From Noviherbaspirillum suwonense (GTDB taxonomy: Bacteria > Pseudomonadota > Gammaproteobacteria > Burkholderiales > Burkholderiaceae_D), in contig NZ_FXUL01000006.1 of assembly GCF_900182955.1 (NCBI RefSeq), forward strand, positions 124,001 through 188,000: DNA of 64,000 nt, written 5' to 3'. The notes under the pieces were generated by a model that saw nothing but the letters and a program-made list of their open reading frames with translations, searched no databases and was not told the origin of the DNA. Positions 48,516-57,175 of this stretch are shown here, one piece after another. Made by a program: the position numbers and the translations under genes. Position 1 is the first letter of the stretch. Each line of letters begins with the position of its first letter.

Positions 48516-49922
48516 ATGAACACCCAGCCATCACCGGAAGTCGCGGTCATCAAGATGTATGCGGCGCGCGAGGAAATCTACGCGCGCGAAGTGCAGGGCC
48601 GCTATGCCAGCATCCGCTGGGCCTGCGTCTGGCTGACGCAGATCGTTTTCTACGGCTTGCCGTGGCTTAGCTGGAATGGCCGCCAGGCCGTGCTGTTCGA
48701 CCTGGTTGCCCGCAAGTTCTATCTGTTCGGCATCGTGCTCTGGCCGCAGGACTTCATCTATCTCGCAGCCCTGCTGATCATCTGCGCCTACCTGCTGTTC
48801 CTGGCGACGGCGATCGCGGGCCGGGTATGGTGCGGCTTCGCCTGCCCGCAGACGGTCTACACCGAGATCTTCATGTGGATAGAGCGGCAGATCGAGGGCA
48901 GCCGCAGCGCCCGCATGCGGCTGGACCGTCAGCCGGCATCGGTTGCGAAGGCAGCCCGCAAGGTCGCCAAGCACGCGGCCTGGCTGGCCGTGGCGCTATG
49001 GACCGGCTTCACCTTCGTCGGTTATTTCACGCCGGTGCGCACGCTGGCGCATGAAGTCGCGACGCTGGGCCTGGGTCCGTGGGAATGGTTCTGGGTGCTG
49101 TTCTATGCATTCGCCACCTATGGCAATGCCGGCTGGATGCGCGAGCAGGTATGCAAGTACATGTGCCCGTATGCCCGCTTCCAGAGCTCGATGTTCGACA
49201 AGGACACGCTGATCATCACCTACGACCAGGCCCGCGGCGAGCCGCGCGGCGCCATCGCGAAGAGCGCGGCGGCGGCGGCAAAGCCGAAGCAGGGCGACTG
49301 CATCGACTGCACGATGTGCGTGCAGGTCTGCCCGACGGGCATCGACATCCGCCGCGGGCTGCAGTACGAGTGCATAGGCTGCGCCGCCTGCGTCGACGCC
49401 TGCAACAGCGTGATGGACAAGGTCGGTTATGAACGCGGCCTGATCCGCTACAGCACCGACCATGCGATGCAGCAGGGCCTGTCCAGCGCCGAGATCCGCC
49501 GCCGCGCGCTGCGGCCGCGCGTGCTGGTCTACCTGGGCGTGCTGCTGGCCATCGTCACCGCGTTCGGCCTGTCGCTGGCCATGCGCACGCCGCTCAAGAT
49601 GGACGTGCTGCGCGACCGCGGGGCGATGGGGCGCGAGCTCGATGGCGGCGTGATCGAGAACGTGTACCGGCTGCAGATCATGAACACTTCCGAGACCGCG
49701 CATCGCTACCGCATCCTGGTCGATGGCATGCCGTCGGTCAGGCTGGCCAGCGCCGATGAGGTCACGCTGCAGGGCACGGAGACGCGGTCGGTGCCGATAA
49801 GGGTGCAGGTGGACGGCGGGCAGGGCGCGAAGGGATCGAACCGCATCCATATTGCGCTCGAGGCGGCCGACGGTTCGGGTCTGAAGGTCAGGGAAGAAGC
49901 GGTATTTTTCGTGCCGCGCTGA
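48516..49922 (+). CDS. ccoG: cbb3 maturation protein CcoG (RdxA/FixG)
   Basis: A 468-residue membrane iron-sulfur protein that reduces Cu(II) for the copper chain of cbb3 assembly. About five membrane helices include FACPQTVYTEIFMWIE near 115 and KYMCPYARFQSSMFD; two 4Fe-4S motifs follow (CIDCTMCVQVCPTGID and CIGCAACVDAC, about 262-300). The C-terminus is an Ig-like FixG domain. It starts 25 bases after ccoP. Confidence 0.94.
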   Translation: MNTQPSPEVAVIKMYAAREEIYAREVQGRYASIRWACVWLTQIVFYGLPWLSWNGRQAVLFDLVARKFYLFGIVLWPQDFIYLAALLIICAYLLFLATAIAGRVWCGFACPQTVYTEIFMWIERQIEGSRSARMRLDRQPASVAKAARKVAKHAAWLAVALWTGFTFVGYFTPVRTLAHEVATLGLGPWEWFWVLFYAFATYGNAGWMREQVCKYMCPYARFQSSMFDKDTLIITYDQARGEPRGAIAKSAAAAAKPKQGDCIDCTMCVQVCPTGIDIRRGLQYECIGCAACVDACNSVMDKVGYERGLIRYSTDHAMQQGLSSAEIRRRALRPRVLVYLGVLLAIVTAFGLSLAMRTPLKMDVLRDRGAMGRELDGGVIENVYRLQIMNTSETAHRYRILVDGMPSVRLASADEVTLQGTETRSVPIRVQVDGGQGAKGSNRIHIALEAADGSGLKVREEAVFFVPR

Positions 49923-49929
49923 AAGAGGA

Positions 49930-50457
49930 ATGCAGATGCAAACGACAAAGTTCAACGAACCGGCGCCCGCACCCTGGTACAGGCACCGCTGGCCCTGGCT
50001 GATCATGCTGGGTCCCTTCCTGGTCGTGCTGGCCGGCAGCTATACGATGTGGCTTGCCTATTCCGGCCAGGATGCGCTGGTGGTTGGCGACTATTACCGC
50101 CAGGGCAAGGCGATCAACCGCGATCTGACCCGGGAGCGCGCCGCCGTCAGCCTCGGGCTGCAGTTCGCGCTGCGCTACGATGCCGCCTCCGGCCGACTGC
50201 TCGGCAGCATCTCCGGCGCCGGCAAGCCGGTGCAGGGCGCGATGATGCTGAAGCTGGTGCATTCGACCCGGCCCGAGAAGGACATCGTGCTGCCGATGCT
50301 CGCCGATGCGGACGGCAATGTCTCGGCCAGGCTGCCGATGCTGGACATGGCGCGCTGGCAGGTCATCCTGGAAGACCAGGAGCGCAGCTGGCGCGTCAGC
50401 GGCGTATGGCCCTGGCCGCAGCAGCCGGCCGTGGCCCTGTCGGCCAGCCAGCCCTGA
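49930..50457 (+). CDS. ccoH: FixH/CcoH family protein
   Basis: A 175-residue protein with one N-terminal membrane helix (about 22-44) and a beta-rich periplasmic part, matching FixH. The conserved DYYRQGKAINRDL follows the helix. CcoH takes part in assembly and stability of the cbb3 oxidase. It begins seven bases after ccoG; the internal ATG at 49936 is an equally possible start. Its stop overlaps the next small gene. Confidence 0.9.
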   Translation: MQMQTTKFNEPAPAPWYRHRWPWLIMLGPFLVVLAGSYTMWLAYSGQDALVVGDYYRQGKAINRDLTRERAAVSLGLQFALRYDAASGRLLGSISGAGKPVQGAMMLKLVHSTRPEKDIVLPMLADADGNVSARLPMLDMARWQVILEDQERSWRVSGVWPWPQQPAVALSASQP

Positions 50458-50708
50458 TGGAGACGGGCATGCGACGAATTGCAATGGTGATACTTTGGCC
50501 GTCGTTTCTGGTGGCGGCGCTGGCGGAGGGATTCTTCTTTTCGCTGCTGGACCCGAATGACATCCAGCTGGGCGGCATGCACCTGCCGCTGCAGCCGCTG
50601 GCAGCGTACACGCTGGGCTTCCTGATGTTCTGGCTGTTCTGCGCGCTGGCCTGCATGCTGAGCTATTACCTGGCCAATGTGCCTGCCGACCGGGAGCCGC
50701 CGCTGTAG
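50457..50708 (+). CDS. small two-helix membrane protein of the cco operon
   Basis: An 83-residue protein with two hydrophobic segments (about 8-28 and 45-70), starting at an ATG that overlaps the ccoH stop (TGATG). I do not recognise the family with certainty. Similar short membrane proteins follow ccoH in related clusters, so a supporting role in the oxidase is plausible. A second ATG four codons later is also possible. Confidence 0.65.
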   Translation: METGMRRIAMVILWPSFLVAALAEGFFFSLLDPNDIQLGGMHLPLQPLAAYTLGFLMFWLFCALACMLSYYLANVPADREPPL

Positions 50709-50797
50709 CGTGGCAGCCGCCTGGCAAGCGCGCGATGGCCAACGCTGCACCACCCGGGAATGCGGCAGGGGCCTGCGGCCTTACCGCTGCCGCGTGG

Positions 50798-51568
50798 CTA
50801 GTCGCATTTCTCGGTGCCGGCCGCGATGGCCTTCAGGCGCGGCGCGTCGAGGATCACGATCTCGCGGTTATTGACCTGCAGCAGTTCCATTTTCTTGAAG
50901 CGGGACAGCAGCCGGCTGATGCTTTCGATGGTCAGGCCAAGGTAGTTGCCGATTTCCTCGCGCGACATCCGCAGGTGGAAGGATGTCGACGAATAGCCGC
51001 GGGCGGCATAGCGCGAGCCGAGATTGACCAGGAAGGCGGCAAAGCGCTGGCCGGCGCGCATATTGCCCAGCAATAGCATCACGCTTTGCTCGCGCGTGAT
51101 CTCCTGGCTCATCATCCGATGGAAATGATGCAGCAGGTTGGGGATGTGGCCGAACAGGTCCTGCAGGCGGTTGAACGGGATCTCGCAGACTTCGCTGTCC
51201 TCCAGCGCAATGGCCGAGCAATGGTGGCGGTCGGTGCCGATCGCGTCCATGCCCAGCAGTTCGCCGGCCATCTGGAAGCCGGTGATCTGCTGGTCGCCGG
51301 CAACATTGATCTGGAAGGTCTTGAAATGCCCGAGCCGGATCGCGTACAGGTTGGTGAAATGCTCGCCCATCCGGTAGAGGTGGGCATCCCGCGGGATCTT
51401 GCGCCGCCGCCCTATGATGGCGTCGAGGCGCGACATGTCGTCGTCGTCCAGCCCCATGGGCAGGCAGAGCTGGTGCATGCTGCAGGCCGAGCAACTGGCT
51501 TTCAATGCATGGACGTTCAGTTCCGGGTCGGGTTGTGGCACGCTGTTGAGCTGGATGGAGTGGATCAT
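50798..51568 (-). CDS. fnr: FNR-type anaerobic transcriptional regulator
   Basis: A 256-residue oxygen sensor of the CRP/FNR family. The cluster ligands C-x2-C-x5-C appear as CSACSMHQLC (about residues 31-40), with the fourth Cys in HHCSAI near 130. The HTH helix IGNYLGLTIESISRLLSRF keeps the E-x2-S-R set that reads TTGAT/ATCAA. Oxygen breaks the 4Fe-4S cluster and inactivates the dimer. It lies convergent with the cco operon, and its predicted boxes are found before hemN and ccoN but not before itself. Confidence 0.93.
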   Translation of the reverse strand: MIHSIQLNSVPQPDPELNVHALKASCSACSMHQLCLPMGLDDDDMSRLDAIIGRRRKIPRDAHLYRMGEHFTNLYAIRLGHFKTFQINVAGDQQITGFQMAGELLGMDAIGTDRHHCSAIALEDSEVCEIPFNRLQDLFGHIPNLLHHFHRMMSQEITREQSVMLLLGNMRAGQRFAAFLVNLGSRYAARGYSSTSFHLRMSREEIGNYLGLTIESISRLLSRFKKMELLQVNNREIVILDAPRLKAIAAGTEKCD

Positions 51569-51722
51569 GATTGTGTGCTGTCGCAGGCTGAGTGATAGGT
51601 GGCAGGCACGCTATGCCAGGCGGATGGATCGTGCGATTGGAGCAGTCACGCGTCCCAGTTTAGCAAAGCTCCGGGAACTTAAATAGGAAGTGCTGGACTA
51701 AAATTTGCGAAAACACCAACTA

Positions 51723-51738
51723 TGTACGGCAGCGTACA
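51723..51738. promoter_or_regulatory. perfect 6-4-6 palindrome between fnr and the repeat protein
   Basis: TGTACG-GCAG-CGTACA. It lies about 100 bases before the start at 51826 and 155 bases upstream of fnr, so either gene could be controlled. No T-run follows, so it looks like an operator rather than a terminator. The binding protein is unknown. Confidence 0.45.
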
Positions 51739-51825
51739 GTTAGTTTCATTAAAGCGCCGTATTGTTTGCCTCATGACATCGTTATGTCATTTGCTTCTCC
51801 CCCTCACAACGATTGGATGCCCAAA

Positions 51826-52395
51826 ATGAAAAAAATGCTTACGCTGTTGGCTATTCCCCTCGCACAGGCCGCAATGGTATCGGCTTTCGCGCAGACCCCT
51901 GCTGCAACCGATCCATCCGCCAGCCCGTCCCGCGCCGAAGTCCGGGCAGGCGCCAGCGCCGCCAACGCGGACAAGGTCAACCAGTTCCAGGACAAGCCGG
52001 GTGCTGCAACTTCCGGTAGCGGCACCAGCCGTGCAGAAGTGAAGTCCGGCGCCAGCGCCGCCAACGCGGACAAGGTCAACCAGTTCCAGGACAAGCCAAA
52101 CGCCGGCATGTCGGGCAGCAGCAAGAGCCGCGCCGAAGTCAAGGCAGAGCGCAATGCCAGCGGCAATATGTCGCGCGGCAATATCGAAGTGCCGACCCCA
52201 GGCACCTCGTCGCAGCCTAACCTGAAAAACCCGAATCCGATGACCGCAGAGCAGCGCGCGGCCCGTCGCGAGGCTCGCCGTCAACGCGCAGCCGAGCGCA
52301 AGGCAGCACGCGCCAACGCATCGACCCAGGGCACCAGCGCTGCAATGCCGGCCAACGGCGGCGCAGGCGCCGGCAGCCCGGCACCAGGCAAGTAA
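51826..52395 (+). CDS. small secreted protein with tandem 33-residue repeats
   Basis: A roughly 189-residue protein of unknown function. It has an N-terminal signal peptide (MKKMLTLLAIPLAQ..., cleavage near AFAQ). Two nearly identical 33-residue units follow (SRAEVRAGASAANADKVNQF), then a third, shortened start (SRAEVKAERNAS). The second half is basic and Ala/Arg-rich (AARREARRQRAAERKAAR) and ends in a Gly/Ala/Pro tail. It is predicted periplasmic or extracellular. In-frame ATGs at 51766, 51784 and 51817 are alternatives; none has a good Shine-Dalgarno site, and the signal peptide fits best from 51826. Confidence 0.65.
   Translation: MKKMLTLLAIPLAQAAMVSAFAQTPAATDPSASPSRAEVRAGASAANADKVNQFQDKPGAATSGSGTSRAEVKSGASAANADKVNQFQDKPNAGMSGSSKSRAEVKAERNASGNMSRGNIEVPTPGTSSQPNLKNPNPMTAEQRAARREARRQRAAERKAARANASTQGTSAAMPANGGAGAGSPAPGK
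51949..52097 (+). repeat. direct 50-base exact repeat, period 99
   Basis: Bases 51949-51998 recur without change at 52048-52097. Both copies lie in the coding region of the secreted protein and encode GASAANADKVNQFQDKP. Recombination between them would remove 99 bases and keep the frame. Confidence 0.88.
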
Positions 52396-52448
52396 TCGTC
52401 CCGCTCCGGCGCTTCCCTGAAGCGCCGGGCCGAACGACTCTTACCCGA

Positions 52449-52479
52449 CAACAAGGCGCGTATTGCACGCGCCTTGTTG
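52449..52479 (+). terminator. hairpin after the repeat protein gene
   Basis: A 12-bp perfect stem (CAACAAGGCGCG with its complement) and a 7-base loop, 54 bases after the stop. The right arm ends in TTGTTG and CATT, so the T-tract is weak. A second GC-rich hairpin precedes it at 52406-52428. Confidence 0.6.
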
Positions 52480-52525
52480 CATTGGGCCGCCGCTTTCACA
52501 CCGCTTGCCAGCCATTCCCGACACC

Positions 52526-53530
52526 ATGAAACTTTCCGTCCTGGACCAGTCCACCGCCGTGAGCGGGCATGCGCAGACCGATGCGATTGCCGACTCGCTG
52601 GCGCTTGCGCGCCATTGCGATGCGCTGGGCTATCACCGTTACTGGGTATCCGAGCACCATCACAGCGGCAGCATCGTCGGCAGCGCGCCCGAGGTGCTGA
52701 TGGCCGCCATCGCGGCCACCACCTCGCGCATCCGCGTCGGCAGCGCCGGCGTGATGCTGCCGCACTATTCCGCGCTGAAGGTGGCCGAACAGTTCCGTGT
52801 GCTCGAAGGCATCGCGCCCGGGCGCATCGACCTCGGCGTCGGCCGCGCCCCCGGTTCCGACCGGCTGACCGCGTATGCGCTCAACCCGGATGCCGGCCAG
52901 GCCGCGGAGCGCTTCCCGCAGCAGGTGCAGGACCTCGAAGCCTGGGTCAGCGGCATGCCGCTGGCGCCGGGACACCCGTTCGCCGCCATCCGTGCACATC
53001 CGCAGGGGCCGACGCGGCCGGACATCTGGATCCTGGGCAGCTCCAACTACGGCGCGCAGCTGGCCGCGCATTTCGGGCTGCCTTATGCGTATGCCTATTT
53101 TTTCAGCGACGGTCAGGGCGTCGAGGAGGCGCTCGAGCTGTACCGCTCGCTTTACCGTCCCAGCGAGCGGCATCCGCTTCCGCAGGCGACCATCTGCGTC
53201 TGGGCGCTGGCCGCCGACACGACGGAAGAAGCGCGCCGCCTGCTGACGACGCGCGAGCACTGGCGCATCGGCTTCGAGCGCGGCCTGCGGCTGCCGCTGG
53301 TGTCTCCCGAGGAAGCGGCCGCGGCCGTGTACGACGAGGCTGACCGGGCCCGCATCGCCGCACTGCGGCGCAGCGCGATGGTGGGCACCGCCGACGAGGT
53401 CGCGAGCCGGCTGCGGCAACTGGGCGCACAGCTCGGCCTGGACGAAATCGTTGTCAATACATGGACTTACGATCCTGCGGCGCGCCGCCATTCGTATGCG
53501 CTGCTGGCGAAGGCATTCCAGCTTTCCTGA
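52526..53530 (+). CDS. LLM-class flavin-dependent oxidoreductase (luciferase-like)
   Basis: A 334-residue FMN/F420-type monooxygenase-fold protein of the YhbW group. It begins MKLSVLDQSTAVSG and shows YRYW-like YHRYWVSEHH, GSAGVMLPHYSALKVAEQFRVLE, GRIDLGVGRAPGSD and WILGSSNYGAQLAA. The substrate is not known. A longer frame from 52463 would begin inside the upstream hairpin, so the ATG at 52526 was chosen although its ribosome-binding site is weak. Confidence 0.85.
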   Translation: MKLSVLDQSTAVSGHAQTDAIADSLALARHCDALGYHRYWVSEHHHSGSIVGSAPEVLMAAIAATTSRIRVGSAGVMLPHYSALKVAEQFRVLEGIAPGRIDLGVGRAPGSDRLTAYALNPDAGQAAERFPQQVQDLEAWVSGMPLAPGHPFAAIRAHPQGPTRPDIWILGSSNYGAQLAAHFGLPYAYAYFFSDGQGVEEALELYRSLYRPSERHPLPQATICVWALAADTTEEARRLLTTREHWRIGFERGLRLPLVSPEEAAAAVYDEADRARIAALRRSAMVGTADEVASRLRQLGAQLGLDEIVVNTWTYDPAARRHSYALLAKAFQLS

Positions 53531-53683
53531 AACTTGCCATCAAGCATCACTCCGGTTAAAGTTCCCTTGTTTCCTGCCGTAAATTAATTCGAAGGCCTGA
53601 CCAGAAAACAGGCCTTCGGTACCGCGCTTTCGCCCGCTGGCAGGGGCGCATCCGTGGAAATGAGCCAACAACAATGACCGATC

Positions 53684-55393
53684 ATGTTTTCGATGCCAAA
53701 TGATGTCTTGATTCAAAACCTGCGCAGCCAGCTGACCCGGCTGACGGAGTCGGCTGGCGACCTGGTCTTCAGGCTCGGAGACAAGGGAGAGATCCGCCAC
53801 AGCAGCCAGCGCGCGATCGGCATCATCGGTTCCGGCGCCAGCCTGGTCGGCATGCCGGTCTACGACCTGGTCGACGATTCAGACCGCAGCGGCCTTGCGG
53901 CGACGGTCGCGCAGGTCATCAGCACCGGGCTCTACCACCGGTTCAACGTGCGCATCCATACCAGCACCGGGCTGCACTGGTTCGAGCTGGAAATCTCGGC
54001 GCATGCCGGCGCGGACGGCCAGCTGGAGCTGCTGGCGGTGGGCCGCAACATCTCCGGCCAGCAGGAAACCAAGGAACGGCTGTTGCACCTGGCCACCCAT
54101 GACGCGCTGACCGGCCTGCCCAATCGCACCCTGCTGTCGGACCGCCTGCGCATGGCGATCGCCAATGCGCGCCGGACCAATGCCGGCTTCACCGTGCTGG
54201 CGCTGGACCTGGACGGGTTCAAGAAGGTCAACGACGCGCTCGGCTATGGCGCCGGCGACATGCTGCTGCGCGAGGCGGCCGCGCGCCTGCAGAAGGCGCT
54301 GCGCGACCATGACACGCTGGCCCGCGTCAGCGGCGACGAATTCAAGGCGGTGCTGCCCGGCGTCGCCACCCATGCGGAGATCAACCCGATCGCGCGGCGG
54401 ATGATCAATGCGATCCAGCTTCCGTTCGAGGTGGAAGGGCAGACGCTGTACCTGAGCGCCTCGGTCGGCGCGGCGATCTACCCGGACCATGGCGACAATG
54501 AAGTGCGCCTGCTGGCGCATGCCGACACCGCGATGTCGCGCGCCAAGGAAACCGGCCGCGCCCGCTGCGTCGTCTACAGCCGCGTCACCTTCAACGCTCC
54601 CGACCATGACGTGTCGATGGAAGCGGCGATGTTCGAGGCGGTGCGCAATGGCGAGTTCTTCCTCCATTACCAGCCCATCGTCCATTCGGGCACCCGCGAG
54701 ATCGTCGGCTTCGAGGCGCTGATGCGCTGGATGCATCCTGAGCTCGGGCTGGTCGCGCCGAGCCAGTTCATCCAGATGGCGGAAAGCAACGGGCTGATCA
54801 ACCTGCTCGGCGCCTGGGTGCTCAAGGCCGCCTGCGTGCAGTTGAAGCGCCTGCAGGAAGTGGCGGGCCGCGAGCTGTACGTGTCGGTCAACGTCAGCCC
54901 GCGCCAGTTCCGCAATGACCAATTCCTGGCGCTGATGGACGATGCGCTGAAGCTGTCCGGCATGGAAGGCCGCCAGCTCCTGCTCGAGATCACCGAAGGC
55001 ATCCTGATGTCCGACCCGGTGCATGCGGAAGCCTTGCTGCTGCAGATCGCCGCGCGCGGCGTGCGCATCGCCATCGACGACTTCGGCACCGGCTATTCAT
55101 CGCTCGCCTATCTGAAGCGCTTCCCCATCAACACGCTGAAGATAGACCGCGCGTTCATCAAGGACCTGCCGGGTTCCGTGAAGGACGCGGCCATCTGCAA
55201 CGTGGTGCTGAGCCTGGCGCAGCACCTGAACCTGGCGACGGTGGCGGAGGGCGTCGAGAACGAGGAGCAGCTCCAGTTCCTCGTCAGGCAGGGCTGCACC
55301 CTGGTCCAGGGCTACCACACCGGACGCCCGATGATGTTCGCCGATGCGATGGACGTGCTCAGGGCCGGCGCCGCCGAACTGGCGCTGCCATGA
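53684..55393 (+). CDS. PAS-GGDEF-EAL cyclic-di-GMP protein
   Basis: A 569-residue soluble signalling protein. A PAS domain covers about residues 15-125. The GGDEF domain (130-300) has SGDEF at 216-220 in place of GGDEF and an intact RxxD inhibitory site (RDHD, 207-210). The EAL domain (310-560) keeps EAL at 344-346, NVSPRQF, EITEG, DDFGTGYSSL and KIDRAFI. The phosphodiesterase is probably active. The cyclase may be weak, or may act as a GTP-sensing regulator of the EAL part. The ATG at 53684 and another three codons later are both possible. The HDOD gene follows 19 bases later. Confidence 0.9.
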   Translation: MFSMPNDVLIQNLRSQLTRLTESAGDLVFRLGDKGEIRHSSQRAIGIIGSGASLVGMPVYDLVDDSDRSGLAATVAQVISTGLYHRFNVRIHTSTGLHWFELEISAHAGADGQLELLAVGRNISGQQETKERLLHLATHDALTGLPNRTLLSDRLRMAIANARRTNAGFTVLALDLDGFKKVNDALGYGAGDMLLREAAARLQKALRDHDTLARVSGDEFKAVLPGVATHAEINPIARRMINAIQLPFEVEGQTLYLSASVGAAIYPDHGDNEVRLLAHADTAMSRAKETGRARCVVYSRVTFNAPDHDVSMEAAMFEAVRNGEFFLHYQPIVHSGTREIVGFEALMRWMHPELGLVAPSQFIQMAESNGLINLLGAWVLKAACVQLKRLQEVAGRELYVSVNVSPRQFRNDQFLALMDDALKLSGMEGRQLLLEITEGILMSDPVHAEALLLQIAARGVRIAIDDFGTGYSSLAYLKRFPINTLKIDRAFIKDLPGSVKDAAICNVVLSLAQHLNLATVAEGVENEEQLQFLVRQGCTLVQGYHTGRPMMFADAMDVLRAGAAELALP

Positions 55394-55412
55394 TGATGAA
55401 GAAAGGCAGACC

Positions 55413-56849
55413 ATGACCGCCATGCCGCCAGAACTGGGCGATTCCCGCAAGACCCAGGAAATGCTGTGGAAGCAGATCAAGGAACAGGGGCACCTGCCCG
55501 GCTTCTCCAACGTGGTCGACCAGATCGTCGGCGCGATGCAGAGCGAGGACGAGCGCGAGTTCAGCATGACCCGCACCGTGCTGTCGGACCCGGCGCTGAC
55601 GCATCGGGTGCTGCGCCTGGCCAACAGCGCGATGTATGCGATGTTTGGCGAGATCAATACCGTTTCACGCGCGGTCATGGTGCTGGGCACCGAGTCCATC
55701 GGCCATCTTGCGCTGGGCCTGAAGCTGGTGGACAGCCTGGCCACGGTGTCGTCCACGTCCTCCGGCGTGCGCACCGAGATGGAGAAGGCGGTGCTGGCCG
55801 GCCACATCGCGCGCCAGGTCACGGCGCAGGCCAGCACCCGCGACGCCGAGGAGGCCGTGGTCTGCTCGCTGCTGCATGGACTGGGCCGCATGGTCGTGGT
55901 GTTCTACCTGCCGCAGTATTTCGATGCGATCACGAAGATGGTCGAGGAGGGCGTCGACGAGGCGGTGGCGGCGGTGAAGGTGCTCGGCATGACCATGGTC
56001 GATGTCGGCCGCCTGATCGCGCGCCGCTGGGGCCTGCCGCGCGACCTGATCGAAAGCCTGCATGACGTGATGCCGCAGGCTGGCGAGCCGCTCGACCACG
56101 CCGGCTGGCTGGCGGCGCTGTCGACCATGTCGTCCTCCTGCGCCCGCGCCATCTGCGAGGACGGCGCCGGCGACGAGGCGCTGGCCGTCATCGTCGAAGG
56201 CTATTCGGACATGCTGGGGATGGAGTGCGCCACCGTGCTCGAGGCGGTGGGCGCGGCCCGCGAGGCGGCCCGCGACGACCCGGCGCTGACGCGCACGGCC
56301 GCCGCCGCGGCAAGCGTCGTGCCGGAAGACATCGGGCGGGTCGACGCGACCCCGGCGCTGGTGCGCGGCGTCGCCGACATGCGCAAGGTCGCCGCCAGCA
56401 TCACGACCAGCCAGCTGATGACGATGGCGCTGGAAACCATCTTCCAGAATCTCAAGCTGACCCGCGCGGTGGCCTTCCTGCGCAATCGCAAGGAAGGCAA
56501 GTACGTGGCCGGCATGTGCTTCGGCGCCGATGTCCAGGTGCTGGCGCCGCGGCTGATGTTCAGCGACGCCTACCAGCCGGACGTGTTCCATGCCGCGCTG
56601 GCCAATGACAAGATGGTCTGCGTCAAGGATGCGTCCGACCCGGCGTTCCGCGCCAAGCTGCCGCGCTGGTGGAAGGATGCGTTCCCCGCGGTGCGCAGCT
56701 TCATCGTGCTGCCGCTGACCGTGAACCGCCACCCGGTCGGTTTCATCTACGGCGACTGGGATGACACGGTGCCGGCGGCGCTGGAGCAGAGCGAGATCGT
56801 CGCGCTCAACGAGCTGCGCGCGCTGACGATGGCCAGGCAATCGAACTGA
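55413..56849 (+). CDS. HDOD-domain signalling protein
   Basis: A 478-residue protein. The HDOD domain (about 20-220) shows LPGFSNVVDQIV, LTHRVLRLANSAMY, ALGLKLVDSL and VCSLLHGLGRMVVVFYLP, and lacks the His-Asp metal pairs of true HD phosphohydrolases. The C-terminal 160 residues look GAF-like (RAVAFLRNRKEGKYVAGMCFG). HDOD proteins act as adaptors in c-di-GMP, chemotaxis or stress pathways. It is co-transcribed with the GGDEF-EAL gene (gap 19 bases, AAAGGCAG before the ATG), so the pair is probably one signalling unit. Confidence 0.85.
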   Translation: MTAMPPELGDSRKTQEMLWKQIKEQGHLPGFSNVVDQIVGAMQSEDEREFSMTRTVLSDPALTHRVLRLANSAMYAMFGEINTVSRAVMVLGTESIGHLALGLKLVDSLATVSSTSSGVRTEMEKAVLAGHIARQVTAQASTRDAEEAVVCSLLHGLGRMVVVFYLPQYFDAITKMVEEGVDEAVAAVKVLGMTMVDVGRLIARRWGLPRDLIESLHDVMPQAGEPLDHAGWLAALSTMSSSCARAICEDGAGDEALAVIVEGYSDMLGMECATVLEAVGAAREAARDDPALTRTAAAAASVVPEDIGRVDATPALVRGVADMRKVAASITTSQLMTMALETIFQNLKLTRAVAFLRNRKEGKYVAGMCFGADVQVLAPRLMFSDAYQPDVFHAALANDKMVCVKDASDPAFRAKLPRWWKDAFPAVRSFIVLPLTVNRHPVGFIYGDWDDTVPAALEQSEIVALNELRALTMARQSN

Positions 56850-56947
56850 GGCGGCGGGGAGACGGTTTATGTTGCAGCGCATTTTGTCTGTTTGAAAAGA
56901 CATCATAGGAAGATCTGAATAAAATCTTCGAAAAATGCATTTTCCTA

Positions 56948-56976
56948 TTGCACCGCACCATGCGCTGTACTATAGT
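56948..56976 (+). promoter_or_regulatory. promoter of the candidate small RNA
   Basis: TTGCAC (56948-56953), a 17-base spacer and TATAGT (56971-56976). A transcript would start near 56983. The -35 is weak, the -10 good. Confidence 0.5.
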
Positions 56977-56982
56977 TAAACC

Positions 56983-57043
56983 GTCTCCTCCACCCTCCCA
57001 AGGATGGATTAACCCGCTACCGCAAGGTCAGCGGGTTTTTTTT
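56983..57043 (+). ncRNA. candidate ~61-base small RNA with CCUCC motifs
   Basis: A promoter-like sequence ends at 56976 and a strong terminator lies at 57011-57043, leaving a transcript of about 61 bases with no open frame. The 5' part is a C/U-rich single strand holding CTCCTCC (56985-56991) and CCCTCCC (56993-56999), both able to pair with GGAGG Shine-Dalgarno sites. Alpha- and betaproteobacteria are known to have small RNAs with such anti-Shine-Dalgarno loops; assignment to a named family is not possible here. Confidence 0.5.
57011..57043 (+). terminator. Rho-independent terminator (small RNA or HDOD transcript)
   Basis: AACCCGCT/AGCGGGTT stem of 8 bp with an 11-base loop and eight T in a row. 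Confidence 0.88.
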
Positions 57044-57175
57044 GGTCGTCATTTTGGTGCCGACCCGCGACGATGCCGGCGCTTTCCCCGAAACGGTGCG
57101 GGAAATGGCCCGGATGCCTGGCACGGCGATTGCATGCAAGAACTGTCTCCAGTGGTTGCCCAAAGCGACGACCTT

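Noticed and set aside
52406-52428. GC-rich hairpin as main terminator of the secreted repeat protein
   Set aside because: It has a 10-bp stem but no T-run. The later hairpin at 52449-52479 fits better, though neither is ideal.
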